Of a stretch of 64,000 nt of DNA, positions 58,129 to 64,000 are shown piece by piece (the stretch's first letter is position 1; each line of letters starts with the position of its first letter). Under the pieces are notes generated by a model, which worked only from the letters and a program-made list of their open reading frames with translations, did no database searches and was not told where the DNA came from. The DNA is taken from NCBI GenBank assembly GCA_913775265.1, contig CAJYJH010000094.1, positions 20,243 through 84,242 on the forward strand, written 5' to 3'. The stretch is from an uncultured Mucilaginibacter sp. (GTDB lineage Bacteria > Bacteroidota > Bacteroidia > Sphingobacteriales > Sphingobacteriaceae). A program made the position numbers and the translations under genes.

Positions 58129-60336
58129 ATGAAGAAACTGATACCTCAATTTTTATATTCCTCAAAAGCAGCACAAAAATTCGCATTGTGCTTTGCCATG
58201 ATTATAGGCGGGGCTGCCGAAATTAAAGCCCAAACCAAAGCTACCTGGATATGGTATCCCGGCGATTACGAAATTTGGCTGAGCAACAAAATGCAAAACC
58301 GTCGTACCGAACGTGGTTCCTTTTTTCCGCCGTTTTGGAAGCTGGATAGCCATTATGTGCTGATTGATTTTCATAAAGACTATAACCTGAGTTCGGCCGA
58401 AGAGGCGGAGATTGCCGTTGAAGGACAGTATAACCTTAAGATAGATGGCAAAGCTGCTACCGGCTATCCTAAAACTATTACGCTACCTGCAGGTAAGCAC
58501 CGCATCAGCCTCAAAGTATATAACCAGGGCAGTGTACCGGCTGTGTTTGTAAAAAGTCCGCATGTGGTATCAGATACCTCTTGGCTGGTAACTTTTGAAG
58601 ATAAAGAGTGGATTGATGCTTCGGGTAAAACCTCGGATGTATCTGCTACCCAATATGTACCCGCCGGTGCCTGGAATTTCAATGCGGCAACATCAACGCC
58701 ATCACAATTCCGCTTACCAACAGTGCCGCAAAAAGCCGTAAGTCAGGATAAAAAAACCAAGTCGATTCTGGTTGATTTTGGTAAGGAAACCTTTGGTTAT
58801 GTAAAACTGCACGGTGTTAAAGGTAAGGGGAAAGTAACCTTATACTATGGCGAATCGAAAGAAGAGGCTTTAGATACCAAAGGCGGCGAATTGCTGGATA
58901 TTGTAGATGCAGATCAGCAGCACTCCGGTGATATTACTTTAGACGGTTCCCGCGCGTTCAGGTACGTTAACGTGCAGTATGACGGCGATGTGAGTGTCAA
59001 CGATGTGTCGATGCTGTACGAATACTCGCCGGTGGAGCAGCGCGGTAGTTTCCGTTGTTCTGATGAGCAGATTAATAAAATATGGGATGTTGCTGCTTAT
59101 ACCATGCAGCTAAATACCCGCGAGTTTTTTATTGACGGTATTAAGCGCGACCGCTGGGTGTGGTCTGGAGATGCGGCACAAAGTTACCTGATGAACTACT
59201 ATCTGTATTTTGATTCGCCTACTGTAAAACGCACTATCAGTGCCCTGCGTGGTAAAGATCCGGTAACCAGCCATATCAATACCATTATGGATTATACGTT
59301 TTACTGGTTTATCAGCATTTACGATTACTACCAGCATAGCGGCGATAAGGCTTTCATCAAGCAATCATATCCTGGTATGCAAAGCATGATGAACTATTGC
59401 TTATCGCGCCGTAACACCGACGGATTAATGCAAGGGCTTTCGGGCGACTGGGTGTTTATTGATTGGGCCGATGGCCTGAGTAAACAAGGCGAGGTAAGTT
59501 TTGAACAGATGCTGCTTTGCCGCAGCCTGGAAAGCATGGCCTTGTGCGCCAATATTATGAATGATACTAAAGGTGCCGAAAAATACAGTGCCTTAGCTAA
59601 AGACTTAAAGGCTAAACTATTTAATTACTATTGGAATGCGCAGAAGCATGCCTTGGTACATAGCTGCGTTGATGGTAAGCCTACAGACAACGTAACCCGA
59701 TACGCTAACATGTTTGGTATCTTCTTCAACTATTTTACCGAAGCACAAAAGCAGGACGTCAAGAAATACGTGTTGATGAATGATCAGGTTCAAAAAATCA
59801 CCACACCTTACATGCGTTTTTACGAGCTGGAAGCGTTGTGCGCTATGGGCGAGCAATATTATGTGTTGAAGCAGATGAAAGATTATTGGGGAGGCATGCT
59901 TAACCTGGGCGCTACATCTTTTTGGGAAGAGTACAACCCCGACAAGAAGGGGGCAGAGCATTATGCTATGTACGGTCGTCCGTTTGGTAAAAGCTTATGT
60001 CATGCCTGGGGTGCCAGTCCAATTTACTTATTAGGAAAATATTATTTAGGCGTAAAACCTACTGCACCTGGTTACCAAACCTACGTCATCGAGCCTCAAT
60101 TAGGCGGACTAAAATGGATGGAAGGTGCTATACCAACACCTAAGGGCGATATTAAAGTGCATTGTACCACCAACAAAATTAATTTAAGCAGTGCTACAGG
60201 TACTGGGGTACTCCGCATTAAGAGCAAAAGCAAACCTGTTTGCAAAGGCGAAACGCTGAAATCATTGGGGAACAATACTTACGAACTATCAATACAAAAA
60301 GATAAAGCTTACGCAGTACAATACACTGCTATATAA
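58129..60336 (+). CDS. GH78-like alpha-L-rhamnosidase (shorter subtype)
   Basis: Signal peptide; FRYVNVQYDGDVSVNDVSMLYEYSPVEQRGSFRCSDEQINKIWDVAAYTMQLNTREFFIDGIKRDRWVWSGDAAQ; SLCHAWGASPIYLLGKYYLGVKP. Internal start at 58129 favoured over 58093. Confidence 0.82.
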   Translation: MKKLIPQFLYSSKAAQKFALCFAMIIGGAAEIKAQTKATWIWYPGDYEIWLSNKMQNRRTERGSFFPPFWKLDSHYVLIDFHKDYNLSSAEEAEIAVEGQYNLKIDGKAATGYPKTITLPAGKHRISLKVYNQGSVPAVFVKSPHVVSDTSWLVTFEDKEWIDASGKTSDVSATQYVPAGAWNFNAATSTPSQFRLPTVPQKAVSQDKKTKSILVDFGKETFGYVKLHGVKGKGKVTLYYGESKEEALDTKGGELLDIVDADQQHSGDITLDGSRAFRYVNVQYDGDVSVNDVSMLYEYSPVEQRGSFRCSDEQINKIWDVAAYTMQLNTREFFIDGIKRDRWVWSGDAAQSYLMNYYLYFDSPTVKRTISALRGKDPVTSHINTIMDYTFYWFISIYDYYQHSGDKAFIKQSYPGMQSMMNYCLSRRNTDGLMQGLSGDWVFIDWADGLSKQGEVSFEQMLLCRSLESMALCANIMNDTKGAEKYSALAKDLKAKLFNYYWNAQKHALVHSCVDGKPTDNVTRYANMFGIFFNYFTEAQKQDVKKYVLMNDQVQKITTPYMRFYELEALCAMGEQYYVLKQMKDYWGGMLNLGATSFWEEYNPDKKGAEHYAMYGRPFGKSLCHAWGASPIYLLGKYYLGVKPTAPGYQTYVIEPQLGGLKWMEGAIPTPKGDIKVHCTTNKINLSSATGTGVLRIKSKSKPVCKGETLKSLGNNTYELSIQKDKAYAVQYTAI

Positions 60337-63970
<3,634 letters not shown>

Positions 63971-64000
63971 AGATCGGAAGAGCGTCGTGTAGGGAAAGAG
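63971..64000 (+). other. Illumina TruSeq adapter contamination
   Basis: agatcggaagagcgtcgtgtagggaaagag is identical to the first 30 nt of the TruSeq adapter AGATCGGAAGAGCGTCGTGTAGGGAAAGAGTGT... Confidence 0.97.

Overview
The window is almost entirely one Bacteroidetes-type polysaccharide utilisation locus (PUL), probably from a Sphingobacteriaceae-like genome (taxon is inference). Apart from a truncated SDR gene and a pectate lyase on the minus strand (1-2.3 kb), all main genes from 2.95 kb to the end run on the plus strand, often with only a few bp between them or with overlapping stop/start codons. There is a single SusC/SusD pair (26.9-32.1 kb). It is surrounded by two PL1-like pectate lyases, three GH78-like alpha-L-rhamnosidases plus the start of a GH106, four GH2s, a GH95, a GH140-like apiosidase, a GH141-like beta-helix protein, GH43-like propellers, two sialidase-like propellers and a SASA esterase. 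Also present are a second alpha/beta hydrolase esterase, two SSS-family symporters and sugar-acid/deoxysugar catabolism genes (lactonase-like amidohydrolase, DapA-family aldolase, fucose-isomerase family, Gfo/Idh oxidoreductase, TIM-barrel isomerase). The gene content best fits a rhamnose-rich pectin, plausibly rhamnogalacturonan II. No regulator gene, tRNA, rRNA, CRISPR or transposon was seen. The most interesting points are: (i) a beta-helix glycosidase-like protein fused to what reads as an L-rhamnose-mutarotase-like alpha/beta-barrel, possibly as a tandem pseudo-dimer; (ii) a beta-helix + TIM-barrel + beta-sandwich protein next to, and resembling in its C-terminal half, the GH140-like gene; (iii) two divergent DUF3826-like secreted proteins in one locus; (iv) an STN-like domain fused to an esterase; (v) a GH95 with an inserted jelly-roll; (vi) a DapA-family aldolase with a rewritten active-site motif; (vii) several palindromes and repeats in intergenic regions; and (viii) 30 bp of Illumina TruSeq adapter at the extreme 3' end, which creates an artefactual C-terminus for the GH106 fragment.
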